NCBI RefSeq assembly: GCF_014805625.2
Contig: NW_023998414.1
Span: 44,419,561-44,483,560, forward strand
DNA length: 64,000 nucleotides
Source: Glossina fuscipes
Taxonomy: Eukaryota > Arthropoda > Insecta > Diptera > Glossinidae
Direction of reading: 5' to 3'
In this document: positions 1 to 14,472 of the stretch, piece after piece
Position numbering within the stretch: the stretch's first letter is position 1
How the letters are laid out: each line of letters starts with the position of its first letter
Position numbers and translations under genes: made by a program
The notes under the pieces: model-generated
Told to the model about the DNA's origin: nothing
The model's input: the letters and a program-made list of their open reading frames with translations, nothing else
The model's database searches: none

Positions 1-19
1 TCATCATTACCATCATTAC

Positions 20-58
<39 letters not shown>
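1..58. repeat. (TCA/ATC)n microsatellite
   Basis: Trinucleotide repeat of TCA/ATC units, first interrupted by ACC and then nearly pure, running off the left edge of the window. It lies in non-coding AT-rich sequence, and no reading frame continues from it. Confidence 0.9.
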
Positions 59-3000
59 GATCATTGTCACGATTACTATTAACACTATTATAGAAGTTAA
101 CCAATTTTTTGACATCGCTAGAAAACTGTAAAATGATTCTCATCTACTTCAAAATTGAAAAAAAATTTCTTTGAATAAAACTATTTCTTGGATTAAATAT
201 TATATTCTTATTTACTCACATACAGACAAACAAATTTTTGTACTCAAACACAACCACTCACACATAAACTCTATGTAGTTTGCACATTATGCACGAGCAC
301 GCGATTTCTTAGTAAATGAAATAATTCGTTAATTTACTTTTTTACTAAACTTAACTCAACTTTGTTTGTGATCTTGAAATAACCACAATTTATTATTGTA
401 TTAGTATTTCTTGTTTAACGTCACTCTGGCACTGATTTGTCAATTCTCTAATTGTCGTTAAGTATTTTGATTTTTGCATGCTAGCGCTCGCTTCCGTTTT
501 TCGTTGACTTTTATTTTTTGTTCAGTTTTCTGTTTTTTCTTTTTTTTTTTTTTTTGCTTTTTCGACCGTTTATTGGATAATTTAGCGTTAAAATTTAATA
601 ATTAATAAATTGTTATGGACTTTAATTAAATCATATTAAGCAAATTGGTATGAGGGCACGTATATTTGTGCTCCATGTACAAGGTTTTTAAGATAGGAAT
701 TCAAAACGGTGATACCATTGTATATGTACACAATATCAAATTAATGGAGGATCGTAACTAAATTCGCGAAGCAGCGGATAATCTATTTCAAATCTATAAT
801 AGTGATTTTTGGAAGGTAACAATTGCCCACCTGGCGTTTCAATCCTTTCTATCTTTTTGTTTTAAATTATGTCAATTTTCAGCAACTGTCCCGTATTTTC
901 GTTTTCAATAATGAACTCCTTTTTAACGTTTTTCCTCGTTTATCCATTCAACGCAAATTGTGATAGCTTTATGGATCGATTAAGCCGACCGTAATTTGTG
1001 CACAAACAAGCCATTCAGTTGTAATGAAAGCATATTTGTATTGACGCAACCAATATTATAACATTCGACCTCGTTTTTTCATGAAAAATTTGGATAATTG
1101 ACAAACTTTTTTCTATGATTAGAAATTCCACGACATAGCAATATGTTCAAAAAATATCGAGAACTCTAATTTTGAAAATTCGCCCGCGTCAAATATCAAG
1201 CAAGGTTCTTTTTTTTTTGTTAAGTTAGTAAAACTGTCATGAAAACTTGACAAAAGCTCTGTATTATTCAATTTGCTAGTTTATAAAGTAAAGTGTACTC
1301 TCTCCCCCGTTTGGTCGTTTATCCATCTATTCGTAACGAGCTGAATCTATTGGGAAATACGTTCAAATCAACTAAGAGCGTAAAAGAATCTTAAAAGTAG
1401 GTTTACTATTACTAGCTCAAATTAAATAAGTAAAATTAAGTAAATAAATGGCGCGTTCTAGAATAATTCATAAAAAAAGGAGTTCTTCGCATATTAGATC
1501 AAGTAAAGAACATCGCTCTTGCATACATAGATTTAATTTATTTATTTCCTACTCGCTTGACTCATTAGTTAGTTTATCTATTAGCCTTCGAGCCTTTGAA
1601 ACTCTCTGACATTTTCCATAACCGATATTTGCGAGCGCTTGCTTCGTTTAATAGCGAAAAAATTTTATTTATTTTTTTTTTATCTTTAAATTGTAAATCG
1701 ATGTCTAAGCCTTTATTTTTCTTAATTTCCGGCTTACAGAAACGATTTATAAAATTAAAACTTGCAATATAGATGAATAATAATATTTAATTGTGAGAAA
1801 CGTCACAAAATGCATAAAGTTTTCTATACCGCTCGTCGGTCTACCTGTGTTGCAATTTGCAATGTCTGTCAAAATTGGAAGCAAAACTTGAAATAGAAAT
1901 GATTTATCTCCAAATATGTCCGCAAAACTGAAATAATTTTATAGATGCCGCAGCAGCCATTCAAATGCTTATCGTTAATATGCGAGGGCGCGTACGTATC
2001 TTTAATTTGGGAATAGTATATCCAAAAGCCATTTGCAATAATGTAATGTGGAAATGGTTCAGATCAGCCAAATGACGCACCCCTATTTGCAAGAAAATTA
2101 ACGAATTAACGAGCGTTAACGAATATATAGTGCGGGTGAGTCTTCTGGAATCATCCTTAACCTTAATGTTTCTTTTATAAAATCGTCTTAGTAACTTGCA
2201 GAGTTAACAGACACCCATATTGAACTGACATTAAAAAATTTTAATAACAATAAAAAAAAATTATTATTGAATGCGCCCGTTTAAAATAGCGATAGAAAAT
2301 TTAAAAGAAAATCAGCAAGTTCCAAATCATGCGAATAAATGGAAATGCTTAAAAGTCGAAATTACTTTATGCTTCTTTCAGGAGAATCTCCCACTTCATC
2401 TTTTAGCATATGCTTATGAACATAATGTGATATCATATTTATTTATTTTTTTTTTTTTTGTAAAATTCATCAAATGAAGTAGAAATGCAAATACCATCTC
2501 AATTTTTGACTCAATAGTTTTATAGCTTAAATCTTAGATTCGTAAAAGGAAAATCAATTCTAAATTACGTGAAATTTTCTTAACGCACCGCAATACCTAG
2601 CGAAGGCGTCATAAACTGCACACATTCTTGATCAGCGTTAACAGTAGAATTGATTTACGCTTGCCTGCCTGTCGAAATGTCTACCTTGAAACCATGATTA
2701 TAAATTCAATTCTTTGTCTGGAATCATCGAACTGGTGTCAAATACTTCTTTTTTCGTTTCGTCGTTATGTTTATAAGCCGGAGTTCCCCTAAAATGGCAG
2801 AACGAGAAATTGACTTCTTAGTGTTTTTTGTAAAGTAATCTTTCTATTAAGTTATCTTTTTTAAGTACATGACTTTGGGGTAACATGCCGCTATACAATT
2901 GCATATGTCACGCTTTCTAAGTTTTAAGTTGTAAAGATAATAAACTTACAGCAACTTATATGTTTACAAACATTGCTAATGTATACGTTACATTGCATTT

Positions 3001-3190
3001 GCTAATTAACATGCTCATGTTTTCGAAATATACTTCACTTTCTTCTGAGATCTGTGATAAGTAATACAGGAATCGATCTATTCAAGCCGACTAAAATATT
3101 TTCATGTACCGTCATTAACCAAGTGTTTTTTTTTTTTTTTTTTGATTTGTAATCTACAAACTAAACTGCAAAAGCTATTAATGTAAATTT
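59..3190. other. Non-coding AT-rich DNA, no gene recognised
   Basis: I see no coding segment that resembles a known family here. Open frames are short, low in complexity and begin or end in T or A runs. Positions about 2600-2720 carry a degraded copy of a dispersed repeat, marked by ATTCTTGATCAGC followed by GAATTGATTT. Better copies lie near 21.4 kb and 56.4 kb. Confidence 0.6.
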
Positions 3191-3194
3191 TCTT

Positions 3195-3890
3195 TCACTT
3201 TATACATCAGTTCATGCCATTTTTAAATAAAAATGATTTCACATAAACGACCATATCTGATCTAGTGTAAAAATACAATTCTGGACAATCAATTTTTGTC
3301 ACTTTTCCACATAAATCTGCTTTTATCTCACCAACAATACAAATAATTTTGCTAAATGAGGTCATCGAGATTTCGGGGTTTATTGTTATAAGCCAATGCT
3401 TCAACATAACCCCCAAAATAAGTAATCCAATTGACTTGCATCGCACAACCTTTATAGCAAACTCGCATATGCGTTCTAACAGCTTACACGATCACTGAAC
3501 TTTTGTCATAATAAATTGATTTTTTTACAACATGTATGGCTTTTCGTAACATTTCATAGAAGCCATTTATCGTCCAAGTCGAAATCATCTAAATTTTGCC
3601 GCGAAACAACACTTATCACGTTTCCCTGGCGTTTTCCATTGACGGTAACTACAATGACATTTTTATGTACAAAGCTGACATTTTTGGCTCACAAGACACA
3701 CCCAAAAAGAAATTTTTGAACACCTAAAAGCCATTCAGGAACACCAGATGTGTTTTCTTTGCACCAAAGAAACCGTAATCCTTATTTACAAATCCCACAA
3801 GTATGCAGCTTAAACGTGAGTTCATTGTTTCATAATGGATTTCAACAATTTTAGCATACCGTACAACTATGTATATTTTGTATTTGACAA
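3195..3890 (-). mobile_element. Mariner-family transposase remnant
   Basis: Read on the minus strand in shifting frames, this stretch follows the order of an insect mariner-family transposase. First comes a VNKDYGFFG-like segment (3890-3730), matching the 'YVNKQN..W' part of the catalytic domain. Next come a VTVNGKRQGNVIS segment (about 3655-3610) and DDFDLDDKW (about 3590-3560). Last is the C-terminal 'LDY.LWGYV' to 'RGGHV.EIIF' block (about 3440-3210), read as FGGYVEALAYNNKP and later LCEIIFI. Many stops and frameshifts make it a dead copy. The second catalytic Asp falls in the DLDD stretch. No terminal inverted repeats were identified. Family assignment rests on motif order recalled from the family. 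Confidence 0.6.
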
Positions 3891-3899
3891 GTAATGGCA

Positions 3900-6800
3900 A
3901 GGTCCAAACCATATACGTTTGGGAAAAAGTTGATCTAAATCTAAGAAGTGTTTTTTATTTACGTTTCCTTTCGGAGTCACAAAATGTGCGACGCTGTACA
4001 ACTGTTGCTTTAATTATTATTCAATGTTTGTCTAACGTGTACATTTACATTCACTTCATTCTATAATTTATCGAAAGGGTTGATCAGCCGCTCTAATTAT
4101 GAAACATTTTTGATTTGACTGTTTTGTTTGTCAAAAATTTGTTGATATTTGAATTTTTACTATATCCTTTACCTTTTTCTTCATTACATATATTTTGATT
4201 ATAATTATATCTCCTACAGATGAACATGCAAAAAATTTACTTTTACGCTTCGCTTCTTTATATTGAAATGTGCGAACATACTTCGAAGCACTTATCTGAT
4301 TAAACAGTTTGTGCACAAATAGTCCTGAACTATCCGTGATGCTCATATTTTCACCTGGTATGTTACTACATTTATCCAAAATTGGCTCCAATACGAATAT
4401 AGATTGCTTACTCATTTTATTTATTTACTTTTTTTAATTTTAATCTATTTCGTTATTATTCTCTTTAAAAATAAGTACAGTTAAGCATATATCACCTTTT
4501 TTTTTTGAACATGTTTTGTTATCATTTTACCGCTTCAGTGGGTTCAAATTGTTTACAAAATGTTGCTAAACGCAACAAATAACAATAAAAGATAAACATT
4601 AAAATATACATACAAACGTACATTATGTATATATATATATATATATATAATTATTTCAATTGCCTCAATGATACCTACGGAACACCTTTAATATATTTAT
4701 AACAAGAGATTCAGTGCTCAAAACGATTAAAGTCAAATTTACAACAAAACCCGTTTTTAAAATATTATTTTATTGATCTTTATTATATTATTCTGCTGCC
4801 TAACGACTTACTAAATTAAAAGCAGAACAAATGATTAGGATGTAATTCTTAATTACTTTTAAACATTTAACTACGGTATCCACATGCCCACAATAAAAAT
4901 CATATTCTCTACAGCTAACGCTTTGTAAATAAACAACAAAAACAAACTTAACAAAGTTAAAATTAATTAAAGTTCAGCATTGAATAACTAAATAAACCAA
5001 GTAGGTGAAATAAGAAATACGCAGTAAGCACTTCCTCAAAAAAGTGGCTGAACGAGATTGTTTTACACAAACATAATATAAACGTGTATGCGAAGTTTCG
5101 AAATAAAAAAAACTTTTCGGTTTTAACTAAGAAATTTACTCCTCTATAGGCCCATCAAAGAAGTATGAATATTGAACATAATCCACTTTTTCGCGGTGCA
5201 GCTTATTACTTAAAAATCAAATTTGTAAATTATTCTAAATTTAACCTAAAATCACTTAGCAGCAACTATTTCGCTCACAATATTGTCTTGTTAAATGGTC
5301 AGATTAACTAGCTTAACAAGCCTTTAATATTCCCAATGTTTTACTCTGGTAGAAAAATAGAGAAATACAAGAAGCGGAAACGTTCGTAACGAATTATATT
5401 TACCCATTACATGGCATTATTAGAATTTGAAAAAGGAATAAAAAATTTCTTTGATATGCAGTTTCAATAAAATCGTTGAACAAGCCACATACGCAAAAAG
5501 AAAAAAAATCGAGAAATCGAAAAAGCGAAGTTTAGTACAATTAATTAAACTATATGTACTGAAAAAATTTTTTTTGAATACAATTGAAGCAATTGTTACT
5601 GTTTTTTCTCTTTTAACAATATTTCGTATACTAATGAAAATTAAAAAGTTAATGCTTTTTAAACAGTTTAAGAGTTTTAAAACAATATTGATATAAAAGC
5701 ATTTTTCAAAAAATCCTACTGTTTACTAAATTTAATTCCTGTAATTTTTAGAAAACGTATTTTACTGGCTGAATAGGAAGATCATACGTATACCCACTTT
5801 TGGTCGGAATAAAAGGCCAATCGATCCGTTTATGTTCTTGTTGAAATGTTTATATGTTACGACACTACCTACCCTACGCACATCGGGCAGGCAGTCTTCA
5901 GAAAGCACCGTTTTTTTACATAATTTGTGTTGAGTGTAGAACATATATGTGCGTTAGCTGATTGTAACAATTAACATATCACGGCACATTTTTATGTAAG
6001 CGCTGCATCCATATACATACTAAATTGCAGTTATGTCACTGGATGTTTATTCTTACATAGCACGTACGTTCGCAGTGCTGTAAAATATTTTTGGTAAAGC
6101 ATATGCCTTATGAAAACAAGTAAAGTGATAGGTACAGAAGAATTCGATCTAAACCGATTACAATATCTCCTTTTAAAGTTTTCAAAATATTTATATTTAT
6201 GTACTTATGTGTATAAGAAAAATCGGGGTAACTTTTAATTAAAATAATATTTAAATAATCTTCGCTTCATCAAGTGGATGTCATATATTTCCTAAAAGGT
6301 ATTTTGATCAACTTAATTAGGAGAATTATTTCTTTTTTTTAATTTTATCGTGAGGGTATCTTAGAGTATATTATTCGCTTTTATTTTAAGCCCGCTTAGT
6401 AAATTTCCCAGAGTATATAGTCAGTAAACTAAAGTAGATAAAAATATATATATATTTTTTTTTTTCGTGGCGTTGAAGCATAATTCAGTAAAGCTTATAT
6501 AAATAACATATTCTTATTGTTCATTGATTTAAAAAAATGACGAATATCTTTTTTGATTAATTTGTTTTAAAAAAATAATTTATACCTTTGCTTAAAAAAT
6601 GTAAATATTTTTCTTTAAATTTTTTACTTCAATTATGTACCGTTTGTATAACTTAATCCCCAATAATCTTCCATATTTTTTGAACCGGTCTATCGTTGTT
6701 GTCGTCTTTTCAGCTGCTCTTGATGATATTGCTCTTGTGATTATAGTTACTTTAGTAATGATTACCGTGACGATTGGTAGTATGAAGGAAGTATACTTGT

Positions 6801-9400
6801 ATAGAAGACCCGTGGTACTTCTAATTTCGCTTAAGCGACGGGCATGCAATTTCTTCGCATATATCTCACGAAAAAGAAAAGAAAACAATAAACGAAAAGC
6901 AGAAAGTAGAAATCAGACCAAAAAAATTGTTTAACGCGCGCGTTTAAACCTTAAGACGTTGATATTTGACTTAGCGCTTATCGTAAACTGCCTCAAATTA
7001 ATGAGGAAATACGAAAACTTTTCTTTTGGCCTTTTTTCTTTTTTTAAAGAAGAACGTATTTATTATTATTAGTATTATGACGATTATGATGATTTGCACA
7101 CACGCACACACGCATAATATGCTGCTGTGCAAATCGTGCCCCTCACTTAACACAGGCGTGCATAAATTTTTGTTTTATTTTCTGTAAAATTGCAGCAGAC
7201 TTTTGTTTTGCCCCGTTTTATAATAAAAAAAAACTTGTAAAATTTTTTTAAAAAAATTTTTTGGTTCGAAAACGACGATGCACTGTTTTTGTATCTTAAA
7301 ACAAAAAAAAAAGTTTTTATTATAGAAAATTTGCCATTTTTTTCATTTTCTATAACGTTATTTTTTCTGAAAATTGTTTTGTTACTAGAATTACTGTATG
7401 ATGCTCTCGCGTTACATTGAGCTGACTGCCTCACCGTTGTTATTGACTAAATTCATTTGAGCTCTATAGCATACGTTGAAGCTATTGTACGGCTAGATGT
7501 TTTTATCCCTCGTCTCTGCATCGTCATTCTTGTTGTTGTGTTTTTAATTTTTTTTTTTTATGTCTTCTTTATTTATTTTCAAAAGCCCCGCTTAATTTGA
7601 TACGAATGGTCACTCATTTAAAGCACTTTGTGGCGTTGAGTCTGAATTCGAAATTTCTGATATTAATGCTGTTCTTGTTCTTATTTTCATATCAGTACCT
7701 TTCATCTGTGTTTTCTTCTTTTCAATTTCTTTTGAAAAACTTGCACAGTCGCTTATGGAGGTTTTTAGATAGATGGACAAATATTTAAAAGTCCTTAATA
7801 TAACTTTATGCCTGACAAAATCTTTAAGCAACAATTTTTTTTTTTCTCGCTAAGTCGGGAAAAGTTCTCGGACAAAAAAAATTGTAACCGTTTTCCTTAT
7901 TAAAATTCCACTGAATATAATTTCTCCGAAATGTAAATATCATATATTGCAATAGTTTTCCAATCCTAAAATACCTTTCACATTACGAAACAATTGAAAG
8001 GTTCATAAATTTAGCTTGAGAATATGAGTATTGTTCAATAAATTATCTCAAAGGCTTAATATAATATTTGAACGCTTTCCCATGTCGGTCCTTGCGATTC
8101 TGAAACGATTTTGAAATTCCCTAATTTAATAGAAAAGCCCATTTCTAAGCAAAATTTGCCGTAAATATGCCTTCTTTTTTTTGGCAATATCTTCATCGTT
8201 CTTATATTTATCATACAGATATATAATGTAATTACCACCGTTCACTGTATAACTTAAATTATGGGATAAAAAATATTTATTTATTTAATTAACATTCTGG
8301 CTCATATTTTGTAGCTTGAATGCGTAGTCTCACGTTTGAATCCGAACTATCTCCAAATGTAGCTTTAATTCATCAATGTGGAAGTGGTTTTAGCTAGAAA
8401 TACAAATGACGGAAGTAAGAATCGTTATACCTATTTAAGATGGCTAAGTCTTGACTATGAAAGTAACAATAATATATCTATGCAGTTGAAGATATAAAAG
8501 GAAATTCGCTGAAGGATCTGGAAATCAAAAAGCCTGCCTAAAATGCACGCAAAGCATTATGAGCTTCATATATTCTTTATATATCACACAGAAAGTTACG
8601 AAATCTCATAAAGTAAATATTACCCATACTCTAACTCTAATAATTTGTGAGGAAAAGTTAGTCGAATAATTTATGTTAAAATGTCAGGTCAAACATTTCG
8701 CAGTGTTCCGTACAAAAGTCCCATAATTTAATAAAATCAATTTTCTTGAAAAAATCCTGTTTTGCAAAAAATACAAATTTAGATAATAGTAACACCAGAC
8801 ACATATTCGGGATGCTTTACTTGCGGACGCAGCGGACAACTGATGAGAATTTTTCTAGTAAATTGTGTAAGAGATATGTTAATTGTTTACCTAACAGTTG
8901 ATCACTAAGTGCAATTGTTTGTCAGGGCTATTATAGGTTATAAGTATGTTATAAGTCTTTGCCTATCGTTATATACTAATTATGACTTTCGGTTTGCAAT
9001 AAAGTAACGATGGGTATATTAATTTAATGGATTTGGTAATTTATTCTCTTTGTCTTCATGGTAAAAGGGTATGACTAACTTTGGGTCGATTTCGCAGTTT
9101 CATTACATAGCTACAGAGAGAATATTCCAAGATTTCAACCATTATAATGGCGACTGGGTGTCAGCTTCGACAAGACAAAATATCTTCGATAATTGGTTGC
9201 TGGTAAATACAAAGTTTAGTTGATTAGTATTAGCTTTGCTTCTTAACTGGCAATGTTTGAGGTTTTTGAGACGTAATTGTCGATTCAATTGATTGAAATT
9301 TTAGCTTCTCTATGATTATCGAGTAATACAAATATAACAAATCTTGCTTGCTAGTATCTGTACTCAACATGTATAAAGTATTTATACGCTGGACTACATC
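3900..9400. other. Long non-coding stretch with simple repeats
   Basis: No recognisable gene on either strand. It contains a (TA)n run at 4628-4649 and many T or A tracts of 8-15 bases. At 4131-4415 on the minus strand an open frame of 94 codons starts after AAAAATG, but it matches nothing I know and its tail is low-complexity. The 6.6-6.9 kb stretch has open frames on both strands, with trinucleotide-biased sequence (GTT/GAT-rich) rather than protein-like composition. Confidence 0.5.
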
Positions 9401-9879
9401 AACGATGTTAGCAACGCATCGTTAGTGAAAGAACTGCAAATAATTATAATTTTCTTTCAAATTCCAAAAACGGAAAGAATTGATGACCATTTTTCGACAA
9501 TCGTTTATGTTCCGCTCTGTTCAAAACCAACATATACATTAACAAATTAAATTCAACAAAAAGAGCCGCTAGAAAATCACTAGAATCGCAACATTCACTA
9601 AAAGAGATAAAAAAAAAAAGAAAAAAACAGCTTAACATAAAATAGTTCACATCTGTGTATAAATATGTAAAATTGCAAGATGTTTGTGTGTGCGTGTCGT
9701 TTTAAAATCTCCTTACTTGTTATTATTTTAAGCAAAGTTTTGTGAATGTTTGTATGTCTGAAAGAACATGAGAATTTCAACTGATTTTAACAATAAACTC
9801 GTGACTATGTCGAGATATACAAACAAGCAAGCACACATAAACATATCAACAGCTATGAGTATAGAATTGTCGGGCCGAT

Positions 9880-10420
9880 GTGTGTAGCCTACAAAATAAG
9901 ATAATAGTAATAACAAATGACGATGACAATCAATCTCCGTTACATAGTAGCGGTAATAGTTACTGCTGTTGTTATTGCTGTTTTCGCTGTTCTATTCATT
10001 CTTCATCTTTTGCAAACATTATCATTCTCCATTGTATTCAAATTAAAGACGAATTTGTCGGTTTATTCATGTAGCACCAGCTTTGGCATGCAGAATTTTA
10101 TTTATTTGAGTGTGTGCGTGTGTCTGTTTTTTTTTTTTGTTCTGCGAATTGCACGTAGGAACCTTCCAAAGATACTACCGGTCCACATCAGTAGCATGTT
10201 TGATTCGCCATCTATGACGACTACGCGTACTAAATCTACCACACCCCGCCGCGACACACAAACTTCTTCAGACATTCTCCGTCGTTAGCCCATCGTCAAT
10301 TATTACTTCGCAAAGGGTGCATTCAGTGCGCCTCTCTTGATGTTAGTGATTTCATTTCTCTTCTCTCCCTTCAGCCCGCTATCTCTTCGTTCTGTCCAAT
10401 TCCCAGAGCACCTTTATTAG
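9880..10420. other. GC-richer, trinucleotide-biased non-coding patch
   Basis: This patch is less AT-rich than its surroundings. It holds TGTTGTTATTGCTG-type trinucleotide bias and CT-rich segments (about 10330-10400). A frame of 123 codons is open on the plus strand (9917-10288), but its composition follows the repeats and a T tract. It could be a 5' UTR or regulatory region of a gene outside my recognition. That is inference only. Confidence 0.3.
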
Positions 10421-10428
10421 AAAGAGTT

Positions 10429-10450
10429 TGTGTGTGTGTGTGTGTGTGTG
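10429..10450. repeat. (TG)n microsatellite
   Basis: About eleven uninterrupted TG dinucleotides, directly followed by TATTTATTT. Confidence 0.95.
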
Positions 10451-10459
10451 TATTTATTT

Positions 10460-13400
10460 CGTCGCTTTTAAATGATGCAAACAAGAAATAAATTTAATAC
10501 AATATAATGATAAAATAAAATGTAGTGGGTATTATAGCAATTCTAGAAAGTACGTCCACACATGTGCATACATCTCTATAGGTACCAAACACACTTCTCT
10601 CATTTATAAAAAGTTTTATTTCAGTTTTCTTCTTTTCTTCTTCTTTCAGATAAATATCTTAAATGACTACAAAATTAGTTAAAATATTATGGTCGAGTAA
10701 AGCCGATTATTGACATCCTATATCAGCCCGCCTCATACAATTCAAAGTTAACAGCTCATTAAAAATTAGGTTCATTCGAAAGTTTCCATATTCATCATAT
10801 TCCAGTTGACTATGTAATTTAAAATGCTTCGCGCAATGCGTAATTAAAATTAAGCGATGACCTATATACACATCGAACGCATAACAAATTTATGGAAAAA
10901 TCAAAGCAAAGTGAATAAGACTTCCTTAGATAAAAAATGAATAATTCATTATTGAAAAGGCTTATATCATTGAAATCATTAAAACTGCCAAAAAACAATA
11001 AAATTATTAAACACGACAAGTTAAAGAAAAAATCTTTTTACATATAACATTTTGAAAATTTGCTCAATATAAAAAGTTGCTATTTGTAGACTCAGAACAA
11101 AAGTGCGTAGCAAAATATCAGATGATCATAAGGGCCTAAGCCGATTTAGAAAATTTTGCTCTGCATATTTGTAATCGACTTATATTATAAAAGGCAGGGT
11201 ATATTGCAAGTCGTCTACCAAAACTTGCTATAGCATACATCCATACAAATTAATTAATCCTCACTGTAAGCGGGGTAGAATGAAAAAAACGAAGTAGAAA
11301 TCACTCATACGCTAAGGTGATGGATGCAAGTAATTTTTTATTTATATATCATTTAAAACACAATTTTTCAAATTGTAAAAAGACTATGGCAAACTCTTTA
11401 ACACTAAACGTACCGACACTTCATCCTACCATCAGCGATCATATGACCGCTTCAAAAAAACGTATGTATCTTAGTAAAGTAGATAATAAACAAAATATTT
11501 TTCTGATGCTACAATAAAAACTCGTTCCCCGCTTTTCGATGTATGTATATTTTACGAAAAGTCAATAAGCCACATGATGATACAATAACGTTGAATGCGA
11601 GAAATTTTAAACAAAATTTTAAAAACGGTTATTTGACCGCGCATGATACGTTTAGTGTTAATGAATAACTTGGAAAGTACTTTAAATATTCATAAAATCG
11701 TAAAAATTATTATTTCTCTATAAAAGTATCATTGGAAAATAGAAAATTCTCACAAAGAAAACATATTTCCTCAAAATATTTTGTTGTAGAAAAGACAGAT
11801 AGAACAAGAACTTGCGTTCTTATTGATTTTATGAACATTTAACATTGTAAAAAGCTTTATAATATTTTAAATTTGTTGAAAGCAACAAATCAAATTGGAA
11901 CAAGTAAGAAAATTATATTCGGCCATGGCCGAATCTTTTATACTTATCTCTTTTATGTTAAAGAAAAAAACAAAAAAAAATACTTAAATATTGTTCCACT
12001 ATAATAGCGCGTGGGAGAGGATGCCTTTTTCAATTTTTATAGGGCTACCGTTAGATCACCCGTTGGATCAGAGTACACGCAGAAACTTTTCCCTTTGTAT
12101 CTATCTACCGTAGCTTATTAGTATGAACAAAAAACTGAAAAAAAGAAAAGTTCTCACTTCTTTAATCAATTTAACCCATTGTCAATAACAACATCTGCTC
12201 GAGAACGTCTAAAGGTTTTGCTTAATTAGAAGTTCGTATCTCCATATTGATGATCGGAGCGATGTTCATTAAAAACATACACAAACAGACGGGCACACAA
12301 ATATATCTACATCGTTATCAGTTTTTTAAACTCTAGAAAGCTTACTTCTAGTCGTTGCGAGTTTTTCCTTGAAGAACTTGTTGTTTGAATAACAACATTC
12401 CGTTTATATTATTACATCTATCCTTGAAAGCTATTATGTATATGCATATCATATTTCGTCATTTAGAGAAAACTTTACGCTGTAAATACTATGTAGGAAA
12501 AGTTTGCATATACCAACCATTTCTATATCTCAAAAATTTCGACCTGTCAATTGAACATAACTATATGTAAGTAAATATCAGACAAGCGGACTATATACAG
12601 GTTTAGATCGATTCAGAAAACGATCGTGAGTCGCTATAATAAAAGGTGGGTGTACCTCAAGCCGTTCCGAGTGTAACAAACATCCGCATAAATTTAATAT
12701 ATCTTGTTCCACAAGTGGGGCAGAGTATGAAGACCCAAGAAGAGTTGGTAAATGTTTATATATAAACAGTTGCTGCGATGACAAGATGGTACGTGACAGT
12801 GTTTACAATTATAAGAATAGCATAGGTGTAAACGCACATGTGTAAAAGGGATTCCAATTACATTTGTTATTTAGTCATTTTTCCTTTAACGATGTTGGTA
12901 GTACAAGAAAAATCGTCTTTAAAATATCGAAAGGTAATCGAAAACTGAAGATATCGGCGCCCGAGTTTAGGAAAAAAGAAAATAAATTGTGTTATGAAAT
13001 GTTTCCAATCTATTCTTTGTTTCTCAAAGTAATTAGTTTCGTACGCAAAATATCTGAATAGAAGTTTTTTCGCTTAAAGGGGGCTAAACAAGTGAAAAAA
13101 CTATATACGGCTGGAATTGGATCCTTTATACCCATCATTCTTACCCTAAGAAAGACTAAGAAGGACAAGTAAACAAATGGTGTTCCCTTGAAACCGAATT
13201 TTTTTACATTTTAGAAGCTCCCTTTAGGGTGTTGTAAAAGTTTCGGTAAAATGAATACACCTCTATTCTTGGATGGCGGATATAATAATCATCTTAAAAA
13301 CAATCGTCATACGCCACCAAATTTTTTTTGCTAATATTTTGGAGCAATTATTTATATCGGAGCTAGAAATTTACGGTATCAGTTGCATACTTTCTGTGAT

Positions 13401-14460
13401 AGTCCTGTAAGCTTGTCATATAACACCTGCTTGCAGAGGCGTATATTTAACCAAACAAGATTTTACACAGGGAAAAAATGTTGTATATTATAATACAAGA
13501 AATTTAAAATCGAGGAATGTTAAGTAAGCACGCCGATCTTTTTAATTAACATTTATACTATCGACGTTAAAAAAGAGAACAATTGTAAATTCTTCAGAAT
13601 TGTTTTTGCTGGCGTAAGAGATGTTCTCAGCCTTCCAGAATATATTGACCAACTACATTACCCAGAAAAAAATTGTGTTTGTTGAAATTTTCGTCTTTTT
13701 CCCCAAAAGGATTGCCGGTGAAACCAAGCATTGTGGGTTTATTGAGATGATCTTTGAATAAATATAAGGCCTAGAATGATTCGAAAGGATTCTACTACAA
13801 AATTAAAAGTTTGAGATGAAGGTTTTGGTTTCATTTGTAAATTTAACTATAGAATCATAAATTTTTTTGCTGTTCTGTCTAACACCTCATGTAAAGTGTA
13901 CAAGTTGTGATTCTATCTTTGACAGAAGCAGAACGCAAAAGGACTTTTAAACGTGGGACAACAGTTATATGGCACTTACATTCGAAAATAATTGCAAAAT
14001 TTAATAAAAACTGTATTATAACATAAAATTGTATCTATTAGACATCCCAACTCTTTAAACGAACTTTTCTTCAAACACAATTTTTCAAAAACTTCGAAAA
14101 TATCACTTCCACTTTTTTGCACTTTTCACTGAAGCTTTTTACAATATCTTCAAAATAACATTCTGTAACGAAACATATAGGGAATATTCAATAAGTTTAT
14201 TTAAACATTTGCAAAAGAGTGCCTGTTTGCTGATCAAATGCTGAACGTTTTAAAACACACAAACAATAATATTTTTAAAAACCTCCGTATGTTCCGCTAG
14301 CTATAGACATGCAGGTTAAATAATTTGTTTTTAGATTCAAATTGGCACATTCAATTAAAAATATCCGTCGAAAATGGCGGCGGTGTTGTTATTAATTTTT
14401 TTAAAATAACCTCCTTGAATATTATTATTCTGTTAGTTTCCCTTCCATCTCAAGAAATTG
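10460..14460. other. Non-coding DNA with decayed dispersed repeats
   Basis: No gene recognised. Two related repeat copies can be seen. One is at about 11100-11290 (CCGATTTAGAAAATTTT, then TTATAAAAGGCAGGGTATATTGCAAG cut by mutations). The other is at about 12590-12740 (GATCGATTCAGAAAACGATC, then AAAAGGTGGGTGTACC and CAAGTGGGGCAGAGTATG). Both resemble ends of fly repeats that carry GACAGACAGAC and 'ggtgggta..ccc..gggtata' motifs. Confidence 0.45.
11917..11934. repeat. Perfect 18 bp palindrome, dispersed-repeat terminus
   Basis: ATTCGGCCATGGCCGAAT reads the same on both strands and is followed by CTTTTATACTT. A sibling, ATTCGGTCACGACCGAAT, lies at 57093-57110, and a broken one (ATTCGGTCACGAAT) at 21717-21730. 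All are followed by AT-rich sequence. They probably mark the same end of a dispersed repeat family. Confidence 0.6.
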
Positions 14461-14472
14461 TATATAGCAAAC

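Noticed and set aside
4131..4415. 94-codon minus-strand frame after a good AAAAATG context
   Set aside because: No recognised family, low-complexity Lys/Ile tail, no supporting exons. Kept only as a remark.
6592..6934. Overlapping roughly 98-codon frames on both strands
   Set aside because: Symmetric open frames come from GTT/GAT-type repeats. Neither looks like a protein family.
9917..10288. 123-codon plus-strand frame with an apparent N-terminal membrane segment
   Set aside because: The hydrophobic part is trinucleotide-repeat and T-tract translation. No family resemblance or splice context.
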